From positions 186,001-250,000 of the forward strand of contig CAADGE010000027.1 in NCBI GenBank assembly GCA_900696465.1: a DNA stretch of 64,000 nucleotides. Reading direction: 5' to 3'. This document shows positions 25,747 through 34,707 of the stretch, one piece after another. The DNA is from an uncultured Planctomycetota bacterium (GTDB taxonomy: Bacteria; Planctomycetota; Phycisphaerae; UBA1845; UTPLA1). The notes under the pieces were generated by a model, which was not told the DNA's origin, made no database searches, and was given only the letters and a program-made list of their open reading frames with translations. Position numbers and translations under genes: made by a program. Position 1 is the first letter of the stretch. Each line of letters starts with the position of its first letter.

Positions 25747-26796
25747 CTACGTCAAATCCACCAGTTTCTCTACCGGCGGCGGTGCCAATGGGCTTAGCCA
25801 TGCGCGGAGGAGGAGTTCGACCTCACTCTCTCTCAAATGTGCGAGACCAAGTTCCTTGCCGTCCCAGATGTTCACCTTCCAGAACAACAGACTTGTTCTG
25901 CGAATCACGATAACGCTGCGCTCACGGACGAACAGGTGGACGTCGCTTCGAGCCGTGTGTCGTCGGGGTCTGCGGAGCACGAGTCCACCGGGTACTAGAA
26001 TCCACCTCCACTTCGCTGCACGGAATCTGTACCAGGTAGGAGCAAGGAAGATAAACGGCAAGATCAGTTGCAGGTAGATGAAGTAATTGATACTACCTGT
26101 TCCGGAGGACAGTCGGTAGTACACACTGCCGACAATGAGCGCGAAGATGACGTAGAAAATCAAAAAGCCGGTCAAGTATATTTGCGGGTGGATTCGTCGG
26201 TACATTGTCTTCCTGGCACCGCGAATTCGATTCGTGGCCGACCCTGATTGTTCGGCGTCCTGAAGACCTGCTTCGAGTTCGCGAAAGGCCGCGTCTGCTT
26301 CGTGAAGTGGTGTCGGTTGGAATGGGAATTCGATCGGTACGAACTGGCATCGAGGCGGCAGATCTTCATACAGAAATAGTACGCGATTGGCAAAGCCATG
26401 TGCATAGAGTGCCTCCAGCGCCGAGCGAATGAGCTTTCTGCCTGCTGCGGGTGGCCAGCAATCTCCGACCCATGATGCGAACTCGAAGTCTGAGCAGGAA
26501 TAATTCTGATTCTGCAATTGACTTATCTGAGCAGCGAGACGGGCATGGATCATCTGCAGGGTGATGAGGAAAACCAGCACCAGAACGATGGGAATCGCCA
26601 CCAACAGGGGAGAAGGAATGCCAGCCGGAGTTGTCGCCGCCCAATAGAACAACCAACCACCAAGGGCGAGCACCAGAGCGAGAATCAAGAGCGTGTATCG
26701 GATCGGATATCGACCTCTTCCGGAGACCAGTACGCTCATTGGCGGTTCAGCAGGCCTCTGCGTGGGGGCGTCGAAACTTGTTGGATTCTCATTCAT
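25747..26796 (-). CDS. Membrane protein with C-terminal PH-like domain, paralog 1
   Basis: 349 aa. Two membrane helices lie near 30-85, a cytosolic segment of about 110 residues follows, then two more helices (about 205-260). The C-terminal cytosolic beta-rich domain begins 'WRWILVPGGLVLRRP', with 'LFVRERSVIVIRR' and a last helix 'AWLSPLAPPPVEKLVDLT', a pattern like bacterial PH/YcxB-type domains. It is paralogous to the upstream gene, with which it shares the same layout and an identical C-terminal tail. The ATG at 26796 overlaps the stop of the upstream gene by 4 nt. Function unknown. Confidence 0.75.
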   Translation of the reverse strand: MNENPTSFDAPTQRPAEPPMSVLVSGRGRYPIRYTLLILALVLALGGWLFYWAATTPAGIPSPLLVAIPIVLVLVFLITLQMIHARLAAQISQLQNQNYSCSDFEFASWVGDCWPPAAGRKLIRSALEALYAHGFANRVLFLYEDLPPRCQFVPIEFPFQPTPLHEADAAFRELEAGLQDAEQSGSATNRIRGARKTMYRRIHPQIYLTGFLIFYVIFALIVGSVYYRLSSGTGSINYFIYLQLILPFIFLAPTWYRFRAAKWRWILVPGGLVLRRPRRHTARSDVHLFVRERSVIVIRRTSLLFWKVNIWDGKELGLAHLRESEVELLLRAWLSPLAPPPVEKLVDLT

Positions 26797-27806
26797 GTCA
26801 GATCCACCAGCTTCTCCACCGGCGGCGGGGCCAGCGGACTGAGCCAAGCGCGGAGGAGGAGCCGGGCTTCGCGCGAAGTGACCGGAACACTTTCGTTCTT
26901 CTCGCTGTCGGCAACGTAGATCACCCACGAACCCTTACGAACCTGATACGCGCATAATACGCTGCGGCGACGATCGAACAGATGCAGCGACGAGCGGGTG
27001 CGGTCCCTGGCCGGCTTTCGAAGAATCAGGCCCGATGGCACGAGCAGCCACTGCGCCGGAGACAGGGACGTACCCGATGAAGGCGAGACAAACAAATAGA
27101 TTGCAAGTACGAGCACCCAGAAGCTCAACCGGACGGTTACCTGGCTTAACTGATAGGCCTCTGTGGCAGCATTCAGGAAGAAGAAGCACCAGAAACCGAG
27201 CATCAACGCGCCTTTGAGCCGCACATTGCGGCGTATCTTCGCTGCGAACGACCGCTCCGACTGAGTCGACCGTGCTGCCGCTTCCACAGGTGCCGCCGGT
27301 GCGTCTTCCGTGGCCTCCTCCAGCTGTCGGAAGGCCTCTTCGGTTTCATCGAGCAGGATCGGGTAAAAGGAGATCGTCAGCGGCTCAACTGTTTGGCGCT
27401 CCTCATACCAACTGGCCCTAATGGTCGTGTCTGTCTGGCCCATTCCCGCGAGCATGCCGATCCACCCGCCGGCGAGCGGGTTGTTGCCCGCCTCGTAGGC
27501 ATGACGGCTCATGTAGCTCGCGGCCGACTGATGATCGCCCTGTTTCACGAGATCGAACAGCCGCCGGATGTGTTTGTGCTTCAGGTGCCGTTGAATCGCA
27601 TAGATGATGACGATGGTCAGTGCGCTGCCGACACCGAAGCCGATCCAACGAGCCGTTAAGCCGGCGTTTCCCAAGACCAGGATGACAGGAACAAGTATGA
27701 ACAGGATCACCATGATAAAGGCCAAAGCAGGTCCGATGCGGATCTGCCCCGGCTTCTCGATACGCACGTCGATGAGTGTGCCCGTCGTTGTCTCTGGCCC
27801 GTTCAT
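26793..27806 (-). CDS. Membrane protein with C-terminal PH-like domain, paralog 2
   Basis: 337 aa, same plan as its downstream neighbour: two helices near 25-75, a cytosolic part with a helical, repeat-like stretch (HIRRLFDLVKQGDHQSAAS), two more helices near 195-240, then a beta-rich domain 'WLLVPSGLILRKP' with LFDRRRSVLCAY, ending AWLSPLAPPPVEKLVDLT. Outside the C-terminal domain the two copies have diverged strongly. I do not know a function; signalling or membrane-lipid sensing are guesses from the PH-like fold. The start MNGPETT (27806) lies 6 nt after a CATAAT box and has no Shine-Dalgarno; the ATG at 27821 would lie inside the promoter. Confidence 0.75.
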   Translation of the reverse strand: MNGPETTTGTLIDVRIEKPGQIRIGPALAFIMVILFILVPVILVLGNAGLTARWIGFGVGSALTIVIIYAIQRHLKHKHIRRLFDLVKQGDHQSAASYMSRHAYEAGNNPLAGGWIGMLAGMGQTDTTIRASWYEERQTVEPLTISFYPILLDETEEAFRQLEEATEDAPAAPVEAAARSTQSERSFAAKIRRNVRLKGALMLGFWCFFFLNAATEAYQLSQVTVRLSFWVLVLAIYLFVSPSSGTSLSPAQWLLVPSGLILRKPARDRTRSSLHLFDRRRSVLCAYQVRKGSWVIYVADSEKNESVPVTSREARLLLRAWLSPLAPPPVEKLVDLT

Positions 27807-27812
27807 GCGGAA

Positions 27813-27818
27813 ATTATG
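27813..27818 (-). promoter_or_regulatory. -10 element of paralog 2 (leaderless arrangement)
   Basis: Minus strand CATAAT (5/6), 6 nt before the ATG at 27806. The -35 is poor (TGTCCA at 17 nt). Confidence 0.4.
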
Positions 27819-27854
27819 CAATGCACCGGGAGGATTGGACAGCGCTCACTGAGT

Positions 27855-27883
27855 TTGACATGCACCCGCCGCGGGGCTATCTT
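27855..27883 (+). promoter_or_regulatory. Promoter of the aldehyde dehydrogenase gene
   Basis: Perfect TTGACA (27855-27860), 17-nt spacer, TATCTT (27878-27883, 4/6). Predicted start near 27890, giving a leader of about 78 nt that ends in a strong AGGAGG. Confidence 0.7.
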
Positions 27884-27967
27884 TTTTCAGTGATCGGGCG
27901 AGTTTCGACCCGCATCCCAATTGTGTCACAACCCGCCGTTTGAGAACCGTTTTCAGGAGGTACCGTC

Positions 27968-29449
27968 ATGTCCACCGCCACTATCCCTGCTCCGGTGAAG
28001 TCGGATATCAAGATCAAGTACACCAAGCTGCTCATCGACGGTGAGTGGGTCGATGCCGTCGGCGGGAGGACGTTTGAGGCGATCAATCCGGCGACCGGCG
28101 ACGTGATCGCCCATGTGGCCGAAGGCGACGAACCGGATGTCGATAAGGCGGTCAAGGCAGCGCGCAAGGCCTTCGAGAGCGGGCCGTGGCAGAAGATGAG
28201 CGCCTCCGAGCGCGGGCGGCTGATGTTCAAGCTGGCCGACTTGATCGAGAAGCACAAGGAAGAGCTAGCGGCGCTGGAGACGCTGGATAACGGCAAGCCC
28301 ATCCGTGACTCGCTCAATGCCGACCTGCCGCTCACCATTGCCTGCTATCGCTACTATGCCGGCTGGGCCGACAAGATGCACGGCAAGACCATCCCGATCA
28401 ACGGGCCGTTCTTCTGCTACACGAAGCACGAGCCGATCGGCGTCTGCGGACAGATCATTCCGTGGAACTTCCCGCTGCTCATGCAGGCGTGGAAGTGGGG
28501 ACCGGCCCTGGCAATGGGCAACACGGTTATCCTCAAGCCCGCTGAGCAGACGCCGCTGACGGCGCTGTACGTCGGGCAGCTTGCGCTCGATGCGGGCTTC
28601 CCGCCGGGCGTCATCAACATCATCCCCGGTATGGGCCCGACGGCTGGCGGCGCGATCGCGAAGCACATGGACGTGGACAAGGTCGCCTTTACCGGTAGCA
28701 CGGAAGTCGGCAAGCTCATCATGGAAGCCGCGGCCAAGAGCAACCTGAAGCGCGTTTCACTGGAACTCGGCGGCAAGAGCCCGAACATCGTCTTCGCCGA
28801 CGCCGATGCCGACGCGGCGATCCAGGGGGCTTACTTCGCGCTGTTCTTCAATCAGGGGCAGTGCTGCTGCGCCGGCAGCCGGCTGTACGTTGAGGAGTCG
28901 ATCAAGGATCAGTTCGTCGAGAAGCTCACCGGCATCGCCAAGAGCCGCCGCGTGGGCGATCCGTTCGACATGAAGACGCACCAGGGGCCGCAGGTTTCGC
29001 GGGAGCAGTTCGACCGGGTGATGAACTACATCGACATCGGCAACAAACAGGGGGCGAAGCTGGTGACCGGCGGCAGCCGCGTGGGCGATCGCGGCTTCTT
29101 CATCGAGCCGACGGTCTTCGACGGCGTGCGCGACGACATGACGATTGCTCAGGAGGAAATCTTCGGCCCGGTCATGTGTGTCATGCCGTTCAAGGACATC
29201 GACGACGTGGTGCAGCGGGCGAACAACTCGATCTACGGCCTGGCTGCCGCGGTGTGGACGAAGGACATCACCAAGGCGCATGCGATCGCCAACCGCGTCC
29301 GCGCCGGGACCGTCTGGGTGAACTGCTACGACGTCTTCGACGCCGCGGCGCCCTTCGGCGGATTCAAGCAGTCTGGCATCGGTCGCGAACTCGGCGAATA
29401 CGCCCTGGAGCACTACACAGAAGTCAAGACCGTGACGGTGAAGCTCTGA
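27968..29449 (+). CDS. NAD(P)-dependent aldehyde dehydrogenase
   Basis: 493 aa, full length for the ALDH superfamily. It oxidises aldehydes to carboxylic acids. The catalytic Cys lies in [12 protein letters not shown] (about 298-309) and the general-base Glu in LELGGKSPN (about 264). Cofactor-binding 'FTGSTEVGK' and the oxyanion Asn in [11 protein letters not shown] are present. The sequence resembles the ALDH1/2 and betaine-aldehyde group; the exact substrate cannot be fixed. CAGGAGGTACC precedes the ATG by 6-8 nt. It is divergent from the paralog pair and not in an operon. Confidence 0.93.
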   Translation: MSTATIPAPVKSDIKIKYTKLLIDGEWVDAVGGRTFEAINPATGDVIAHVAEGDEPDVDKAVKAARKAFESGPWQKMSASERGRLMFKLADLIEKHKEELAALETLDNGKPIRDSLNADLPLTIACYRYYAGWADKMHGKTIPINGPFFCYTKHEPIGVCGQIIPWNFPLLMQAWKWGPALAMGNTVILKPAEQTPLTALYVGQLALDAGFPPGVINIIPGMGPTAGGAIAKHMDVDKVAFTGSTEVGKLIMEAAAKSNLKRVSLELGGKSPNIVFADADADAAIQGAYFALFFNQGQCCCAGSRLYVEESIKDQFVEKLTGIAKSRRVGDPFDMKTHQGPQVSREQFDRVMNYIDIGNKQGAKLVTGGSRVGDRGFFIEPTVFDGVRDDMTIAQEEIFGPVMCVMPFKDIDDVVQRANNSIYGLAAAVWTKDITKAHAIANRVRAGTVWVNCYDVFDAAAPFGGFKQSGIGRELGEYALEHYTEVKTVTVKL

Positions 29450-29510
29450 GGGTCGTTCGACGTTCGAGTCGGCTGTACGCTGATGGATTCGCGGGGCGCG
29501 CAAAATGCGA

Positions 29511-29542
29511 CGCGGCGTGGCCATCAGGAATGCCACGCCGCG
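29511..29542. terminator. Strong hairpin after the aldehyde dehydrogenase gene
   Basis: Perfect 11-bp stem CGCGGCGTGGC/GCCACGCCGCG with a 10-nt loop, between the convergent ALDH gene and the small minus-strand gene. There is no T-run on either side, so it may act as a bidirectional, factor-assisted end or an RNA-stability element. Confidence 0.45.
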
Positions 29543-29606
29543 CCGGGCGGGTCTGCCATCATCAGTGCTCCTGAGGTACGCGGTGGGAGAGGGGAGTTCA
29601 CCGACC

Positions 29607-29786
29607 TTAGAAGCACACGGAGGCAGGCAGGCCGTTTGCACCGGCATTAAAGCCGCATTCAAAACCGGTGATGAATTCGTCCAGTCCCTCGCAACCGGTG
29701 TTGGCGGCGGTCAGGGCGGCCATCATCGCCAGACAACAGATCAATCGAAGCGCCCGTCGGCTGGTGATTTTCTTCAATGCAGTCAT
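29607..29786 (-). CDS. Small secreted peptide, possible lipoprotein
   Basis: 59 codons: basic start MTALKKITSRRALRLI, hydrophobic core CCLAMMAALTAA, then NTGCEGLDEF and a short Gly/Cys tail ending VCF. AAGGGAG lies about 8 nt before the ATG. The TGC could be a lipobox Cys, but Asn at -3 is unusual, so signal-peptidase-I export is equally possible. The mature peptide would be only about 25-30 residues with three Cys. I recognise no family. Start, ribosome site and signal peptide together make it likely to be real. Confidence 0.6.
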   Translation of the reverse strand: MTALKKITSRRALRLICCLAMMAALTAANTGCEGLDEFITGFECGFNAGANGLPASVCF

Positions 29787-30047
29787 CGCACATCTCCCTT
29801 TTCAATTAGTGGCTCTTTCGTGCGTCGGTCACCATGACCTCCGCCGCAGGGAGTACTCGCCGGACGGGCAGTTCTTCCACGAATTTTTTATTTTTCAGAG
29901 CGACTGGTGACCACAGCGGCGAAAGAAGAGGTCTGGGCCCCAGGATTGCGCTTCATGGAGCTGTATTCGCGCGGTCTGAGCGGGCACGTTGCGGCCACGC
30001 GTTAATTCGACGCTGACGGGCGAGATGCCCGTACCACCCATGCGCGA
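29787..30047. other. Intergenic region between the small peptide gene and the phosphoesterase
   Basis: 261 bp with no gene. It holds a T-rich run (TTTTTTATTTTT, about 29884-29895, plus strand) without a good stem before it, and the short repeat-like hairpin at 30016-30032. Confidence 0.4.
30016..30032. repeat. Short palindrome ACGGGC-GAGAT-GCCCGT after the phosphoesterase gene
   Basis: Perfect 6-bp stem just past the end of the minus-strand gene, followed by ACCACCC. This kind of 'GGGCGAGATGCCCGTACCACCC' string looks like a dispersed intergenic repeat, but only one copy is in the window. Confidence 0.4.
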
Positions 30048-31337
30048 TCAGGAGCCGCGGGCCGTGCGCTGCGGTTTTTCGATGACGTATTGATCGATGA
30101 CGTTGCCGTGCTCGTCGATCTGCTTGAGCTCGAATCGGTCAGATGAGAGGTCCACCTGTGTAAAACTGAATACCCGGTCGTTGTAAACCCGTATGTAAGG
30201 CGGTGGCGGTAGCTTTTCGGCGTATCGACTGACTCCGCCTGCGCCGGTCACGATGTAAACGATGCCTTCGCCGTCGGCGACGATCTGGTCACCGCGCATT
30301 GGAGCGATTCGTTCGTAGAGGTGGTTGTGCCCGCAGAAGACCACGTCGACCCCGGTTTCCTCGAAGACGTCGAGAAACGCCTCCTTCATGAAGGCGGCGC
30401 CCTCGGCGGAATGGCTGCTGCCGGTATAGAAGGGGTGATGGTAAAAGACGAACTTCCATCGCGCGTCGCAATCCGTGAACACGCGACGCGCCCACGGGGC
30501 GATGACCGATTTCATCTCCTCATGGCTGATCGCGCCGTCGGCCTCGACGAGGTTCGAATCCAGTGCCACAAAGCGGGCATCGCCGTAGTCAAACCAGTAG
30601 CAGCGCTCGGGTTCGATGCCCTCTGGACCGTTTTCGGGGCAGACGAAGTGTGCCAGCAGGGGCCGTCCCTTGTCGGTGGCCACGTCGTGATTGCCCAGCG
30701 ACGGCATGAAGGGGGCATGGCGAATCATCTCAGCGTTCGGCTCGTAGAAGTGCGTACCGTAGGTCTCGCCTGCCCCGGCAGGATAGACGAGATCGCCGAC
30801 ATGAATGATCAGATCGGGCCGGGCCGCCGCGATTCGCTTGGCGAATTCGGCTTGTGTGTTGCTGCCGTTTCCGCTGTCGCCGAAAGCCACGAATCGGAAT
30901 GGTGTGCCGCGCGGCGGGGGGACTCGTGTCTCATACGGTCCTGCCACCACCGTGCTGCCGAAGAGGCCTCGGTCATTGGCGACGCTGTAGCGGTAGGTCC
31001 TGCCCGGAGTCAGTCCGGTGAACTCGGCTTCATGTCGACGGCCGAGGTTTCGACTGTGCTCGACGAGATTGACGCCCGGCGCGTCTTCAAGCCAGGCGAC
31101 GCCGTGACCGATCGATGAGTCCATCTCCCAGACGATCGTCAGCCCACCGGGCGTAGGGATCTGCACCATAGGTCCCACAATCAGTATCGGCCGGGTGCGC
31201 TGTTCGATCAGCACGCCGCTGATGATCGCTACGAGCGCTACGATGATGACGATACGGGCGATCCAGCCACTCTTGTGTTCGGTTCGATTGGATTGCGCGG
31301 CCGACGAATCTGGCGTCGATGGGTGAGTGTATGACAA
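30048..31337 (-). CDS. Membrane-anchored purple-acid-phosphatase-like metallophosphoesterase
   Basis: 429 aa. One N-terminal membrane helix (about 25-45) is followed by a fibronectin-like PAP N-domain (about 55-140), then the metallophosphoesterase core with all five blocks: GDSG, GDLVY, GNHD, FYHHP and GHNHLYER. This matches purple acid phosphatases, dimetal enzymes acting on phosphate esters, facing outside the cytoplasmic membrane. The TTG start (31337) is supported by GAGGAG 7 nt upstream; no in-frame ATG precedes the membrane helix. It is divergent from prfB, whose promoter lies just upstream of its start. Substrate unknown. Confidence 0.88.
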   Translation of the reverse strand: MSYTHPSTPDSSAAQSNRTEHKSGWIARIVIIVALVAIISGVLIEQRTRPILIVGPMVQIPTPGGLTIVWEMDSSIGHGVAWLEDAPGVNLVEHSRNLGRRHEAEFTGLTPGRTYRYSVANDRGLFGSTVVAGPYETRVPPPRGTPFRFVAFGDSGNGSNTQAEFAKRIAAARPDLIIHVGDLVYPAGAGETYGTHFYEPNAEMIRHAPFMPSLGNHDVATDKGRPLLAHFVCPENGPEGIEPERCYWFDYGDARFVALDSNLVEADGAISHEEMKSVIAPWARRVFTDCDARWKFVFYHHPFYTGSSHSAEGAAFMKEAFLDVFEETGVDVVFCGHNHLYERIAPMRGDQIVADGEGIVYIVTGAGGVSRYAEKLPPPPYIRVYNDRVFSFTQVDLSSDRFELKQIDEHGNVIDQYVIEKPQRTARGS

Positions 31338-31352
31338 GGGGAAGCTCCTCGT

Positions 31353-31381
31353 TTGTCAGGATCAGACGGGACGGCTATATT
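31353..31381 (+). promoter_or_regulatory. Promoter of prfB
   Basis: TTGTCA (31353-31358, 5/6), 17-nt spacer, TATATT (31376-31381, 5/6). Start predicted near 31388, leader about 75 nt. Confidence 0.7.
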
Positions 31382-31463
31382 TCCGAAGGAGTATAGTGGA
31401 AATAAGTTCATTGCTCGAAGTCGACGGTTTGCGAACCGCCGGCCTGACCGTGAGGATGCAGAC

Positions 31464-32577
31464 ATGCCATTGCCCGATGGAACCGCCACGACCGAAGAGC
31501 TTACGAATCGGATCAACTCCATCCGGGACAGTCTTTGACCTTCCGAAGAAAAAAGGGCGACTGGCCGAAGTTGAGTCCATGATGGGACGCCCCGGCTTCT
31601 GGGAGTCGCCGAATTCTCAGGAACTGATTGCCGAACTCAAATCGCTCAAGGCCATCATCGAGCCGGTCGAGGCGGTCGCGCGCCGGCTGGACGACCTGCC
31701 GATTCTCTACGAGCTGGCCGAGGAACACGACGACGCCGCCGCGCGGGCGGAGGCCGATCAGGAGCGGCTGGCCCTCGCGCAGGAGGTCGATCGTGTCAGC
31801 ATGATGGCATTGCTCTCCGGGCCGAACGACGCTAAGGACTGCTATTTCAGCATCCAGGCCGGCGCCGGGGGAACCGAGGCCTGTGACTGGGCTGCCATGC
31901 TCCTGCGGATGTACCTGCGCTTCTTCGAACGCCGCGGCTACAAGGTCGAAGAACTGGCCAGTCGCGAGGGTGACGGCGCCGGGATTCAGTCAACCGATCT
32001 GCTCGTTAAAGGACCCTATGCCTACGGATGGATGAGCTGCGAGGCAGGCGTTCATCGCCTGGTGCGCATCAGCCCGTTCAACGCCCAAGGGAAGCGGCAG
32101 ACGAGCTTTGCCGCGGTGGACGTACTGCCGGTCTTCCCGGAAAGCAACATCGAGCTTCCCGAGAAGGACCTCGACCTCACCTATTTCTGCCGCAGCAGTG
32201 GCGCCGGCGGTCAGAATGTGAACAAGGTCGCGACCGCGGTTCGGGTGCGTCATATCCCGACGGGGCTGGTGGTCGAGTGTGTGAACGAGCGCAGCCAGGC
32301 CCAGAATAAGCGGCAGGCGATTTCCGTGCTCAAGTCAAAACTCGAGCAGATCGAGCAGGCCAAGCGCGACAGCGAGATGGCCAAGGTGTACGGTGAGAAG
32401 GGCGAGATCGCCTGGGGCAACCAGATTCGTAACTACGTACTTGATGATCCCCGGGTCAAGGACCTTCGCACCGGTGTCGAAGTGGGCAATCCGCAAAAAG
32501 TGCTCGACGGCAACCTTGATGAATTTCTGGAGGCCATGCTCCGTTTGCGTGCCGAAAAACGGGCCCGGCAGGGATAA
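31464..32577 (+). CDS. prfB: Peptide chain release factor 2 with programmed +1 frameshift
   Basis: The zero frame runs from ATG 31464 (GAGGA 7-11 nt upstream) for 24 codons, MPLPDG...IRDSL, and stops at an in-frame TGA (31536-31538) in the context CTT TGA C. Shifting +1 at CTT gives DLPKKKGRLAEVE and the rest of RF2, about 370 aa in total. GGQ lies in SSGAGGQNVNK, and the stop-codon recognition region near 'GIQSTDLLVKGPYAYGWM' precedes it. RF2 releases peptides at UGA and UAA, and low RF2 raises frameshifting, which autoregulates the gene. The upstream Shine-Dalgarno-like booster is weak here (CCGGGA five nt before CTT). Confidence 0.95.
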
Positions 32578-32637
32578 ATCGCCATTCTGCCGCGCAGGTG
32601 TCGGATTCTCGATGCAGTTCTGTCGCAGTCGGCCCTT

Positions 32638-32666
32638 TTGTCATCGCGGGCAGCTTGAGTTAGACT
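32638..32666 (+). promoter_or_regulatory. Promoter of the double-kinase gene (near-leaderless)
   Basis: TTGTCA (32638-32643, 5/6), 17-nt spacer, TAGACT (32661-32666, 4/6). Transcription would begin about 3-4 nt before the ATG at 32677. Confidence 0.55.
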
Positions 32667-32676
32667 TTCAGGCGAT

Positions 32677-34662
32677 ATGGACTCGGTTAAGGATGGTCAA
32701 CGCTTGAAAACCGGGGCGGAGCGGAATAGGATCGAGGGTAGCTCTCGGTCCGCCACCATCGCTGATGCGCCGGCCGGCGGGGCCTCCACCGCACGGGAAT
32801 CGAGGGCCTTAACGGATCCCATCGGGCTCGCTGCGGAAACCGTCATGAACTCCGAGACTCTCTCCGCGCCCGAAGCTCTCTCGAAGGTGCCTCCCAGCAA
32901 CTTTGTCGAGTACGACAGCGGCCCATACACTTGGCGCGTTGCCGCGCCTTTCGCAGACTGGTTTCAGCGGGCGACTACTAACTGGTTACACTTGTCGGAT
33001 GTGTCCGGCTCCACGCTGGTTAAGCGGAACAGCCAGCGCGATGTCTGGCGGGTCGTCATTCCCGAGGGTGGCTTCTTCGTCAAGGTATACCACCCGGTCG
33101 GCCTGCTGGCGCGGGCCAAACTTTTGATTCGCGGTCCGATCGCGAGCCAGGAATGGCACGTCGGTCGATACGCGGCAGCGCATGGCATCGCCACGGTGGC
33201 TCCGGTGGCCATGGCATGGCAACAGGATCGCCGCATTACGGGCCGCTCGGTGCTGATTACCGAAGAAGTTGCCGGCGCAAAGCCACTGAATGAGTACTGG
33301 CTCGGAATCCGCAAGGATCGAGTAGCGGCCGATCGGCTGCTCGATGCCCTCGCCCGGCTTATCGCTCGAGCGCACCAGTGCGGCTTTCAGCACGGCGACA
33401 TGCACCCGGGCAATCTGCTCGTGCGATCAGACGGAGCCCGGCACGAAGTCTTCTTTGTGGACCTTCATCGGGTGCACACCGGCAGGAGCGTGATGCCGCG
33501 CCAGGTGGTGGCCAATCTTGCGCAGTTGAATCAGTGGTTCCGGCGCAACGCGACGCGTACTCAGCGGCTGCGCTTCTTACACAACTACATCTGCTATCGG
33601 GATCAGTTCGCCCAGGCAAGCCCGCTAGCTCGGAACTGGAGGATCAACCTTCGCAAGCTGGCGGCTGATCTGGCTGTGCAGGCGGAGCGTCATGCGCGAA
33701 GACTATGGGCCAAGCGCGATCGCCGCTCGATGCGCACGAGCAAGTATTTTGCGAAGATTCGACCGGCCGACGGCTGGCGCGGTCATGCCCTGCTGCTAAC
33801 CAAGCACCCCGCGTCATCGGGCTTCAGCGATATGATTCGGATTGATCGGCGACAGTGGGAAAACTGGTTGCAGGACCCGCTGGCATGGGTCGATCCGACC
33901 CGCCACATGCTGCTGAAGGATTCGCACACGGCAACGATCTGTCGTGCCCACATGACGACGGGGGACACGACGCTGGAGGTCGTTGTGAAGCGCCACCTGG
34001 CGCGTAACGCATGGAAAAAGCTGGTGCAGACGTTTGGCCCATCGCGAAACATGCGAAGCTGGCGCATGGCGAACAAGCTGCGCAATCGCGATCTTCCGGC
34101 GGCGATTCCGCTGGCGGTCGTGGAGCGCTTCGCACTTGGTATCTTCCGACAGGACTCGATCAGTTTTACCGAGTTTGTTGACGGGGCGGTTGATCTGGAG
34201 TCGTTTCTGACGCGCGGCGTGACGGATCTTCCCGTGGAGATGCAGCGTCGGATCAAGGATCGTCTAATCGATTCCGTGGTGCGGCTGCTCAAGGCCTTCC
34301 ACGAACGCGGCTTCGTGCATCGTGATCTCAAGGCCCCGAACCTGATGATCCAATGGGAACCGCCCTACGATGCAGAGCCGGTGCTCACGTTCATCGACAT
34401 GGATGGCATCTCGCACCGGCTGCGCAGCACGGAACCGCAGCGTATTCGGGCTATTGTTCGGCTTTGCGCGAGTCTTCTTTCGAGCCCCGGCTGCACGGCT
34501 TCAGATCGCCTGCGATTTCTGAAAACCTACCTGACCGGCCCGGGCCGTACTTCCTCGGACTGGAAGCGCTACTGGCGGCGGATTCACGAGGAAGTCTGCA
34601 CCAAGCTGCACGACAAAGAGGAGCGCCGGCAGTGGAAGCTGGTGCACTACGGTCGGGAGTAG
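32677..34662 (+). CDS. Protein with two tandem WaaP/InaA-type (lipopolysaccharide) kinase domains
   Basis: 661 aa. Each half has its own kinase-like core. The first has ATP-binding Lys in GGFFVKVYHP (K136), catalytic HGDMHPGNLLV (239-249) and metal-binding FFVDLHR (D262). The second has EVVVKRH (K438), HRDLKAPNLMI (548-558) and TFIDMDG (D574). These fit the Kdo/WaaP/RIO-like superfamily, whose members phosphorylate LPS core sugars. No membrane helix is visible, so it is probably cytosolic. The ATG at 32677 is taken because a promoter lies just upstream; an internal ATG (32845) would remove a disordered N-terminus. The following HEAT, SGNH and MBOAT genes suggest an envelope role. Confidence 0.85.
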   Translation: MDSVKDGQRLKTGAERNRIEGSSRSATIADAPAGGASTARESRALTDPIGLAAETVMNSETLSAPEALSKVPPSNFVEYDSGPYTWRVAAPFADWFQRATTNWLHLSDVSGSTLVKRNSQRDVWRVVIPEGGFFVKVYHPVGLLARAKLLIRGPIASQEWHVGRYAAAHGIATVAPVAMAWQQDRRITGRSVLITEEVAGAKPLNEYWLGIRKDRVAADRLLDALARLIARAHQCGFQHGDMHPGNLLVRSDGARHEVFFVDLHRVHTGRSVMPRQVVANLAQLNQWFRRNATRTQRLRFLHNYICYRDQFAQASPLARNWRINLRKLAADLAVQAERHARRLWAKRDRRSMRTSKYFAKIRPADGWRGHALLLTKHPASSGFSDMIRIDRRQWENWLQDPLAWVDPTRHMLLKDSHTATICRAHMTTGDTTLEVVVKRHLARNAWKKLVQTFGPSRNMRSWRMANKLRNRDLPAAIPLAVVERFALGIFRQDSISFTEFVDGAVDLESFLTRGVTDLPVEMQRRIKDRLIDSVVRLLKAFHERGFVHRDLKAPNLMIQWEPPYDAEPVLTFIDMDGISHRLRSTEPQRIRAIVRLCASLLSSPGCTASDRLRFLKTYLTGPGRTSSDWKRYWRRIHEEVCTKLHDKEERRQWKLVHYGRE

Positions 34663-34707
34663 GCCGCGAGCACCTTCGGTTGGACGCGTCTTGCCTTCGC
34701 ATCGAGC

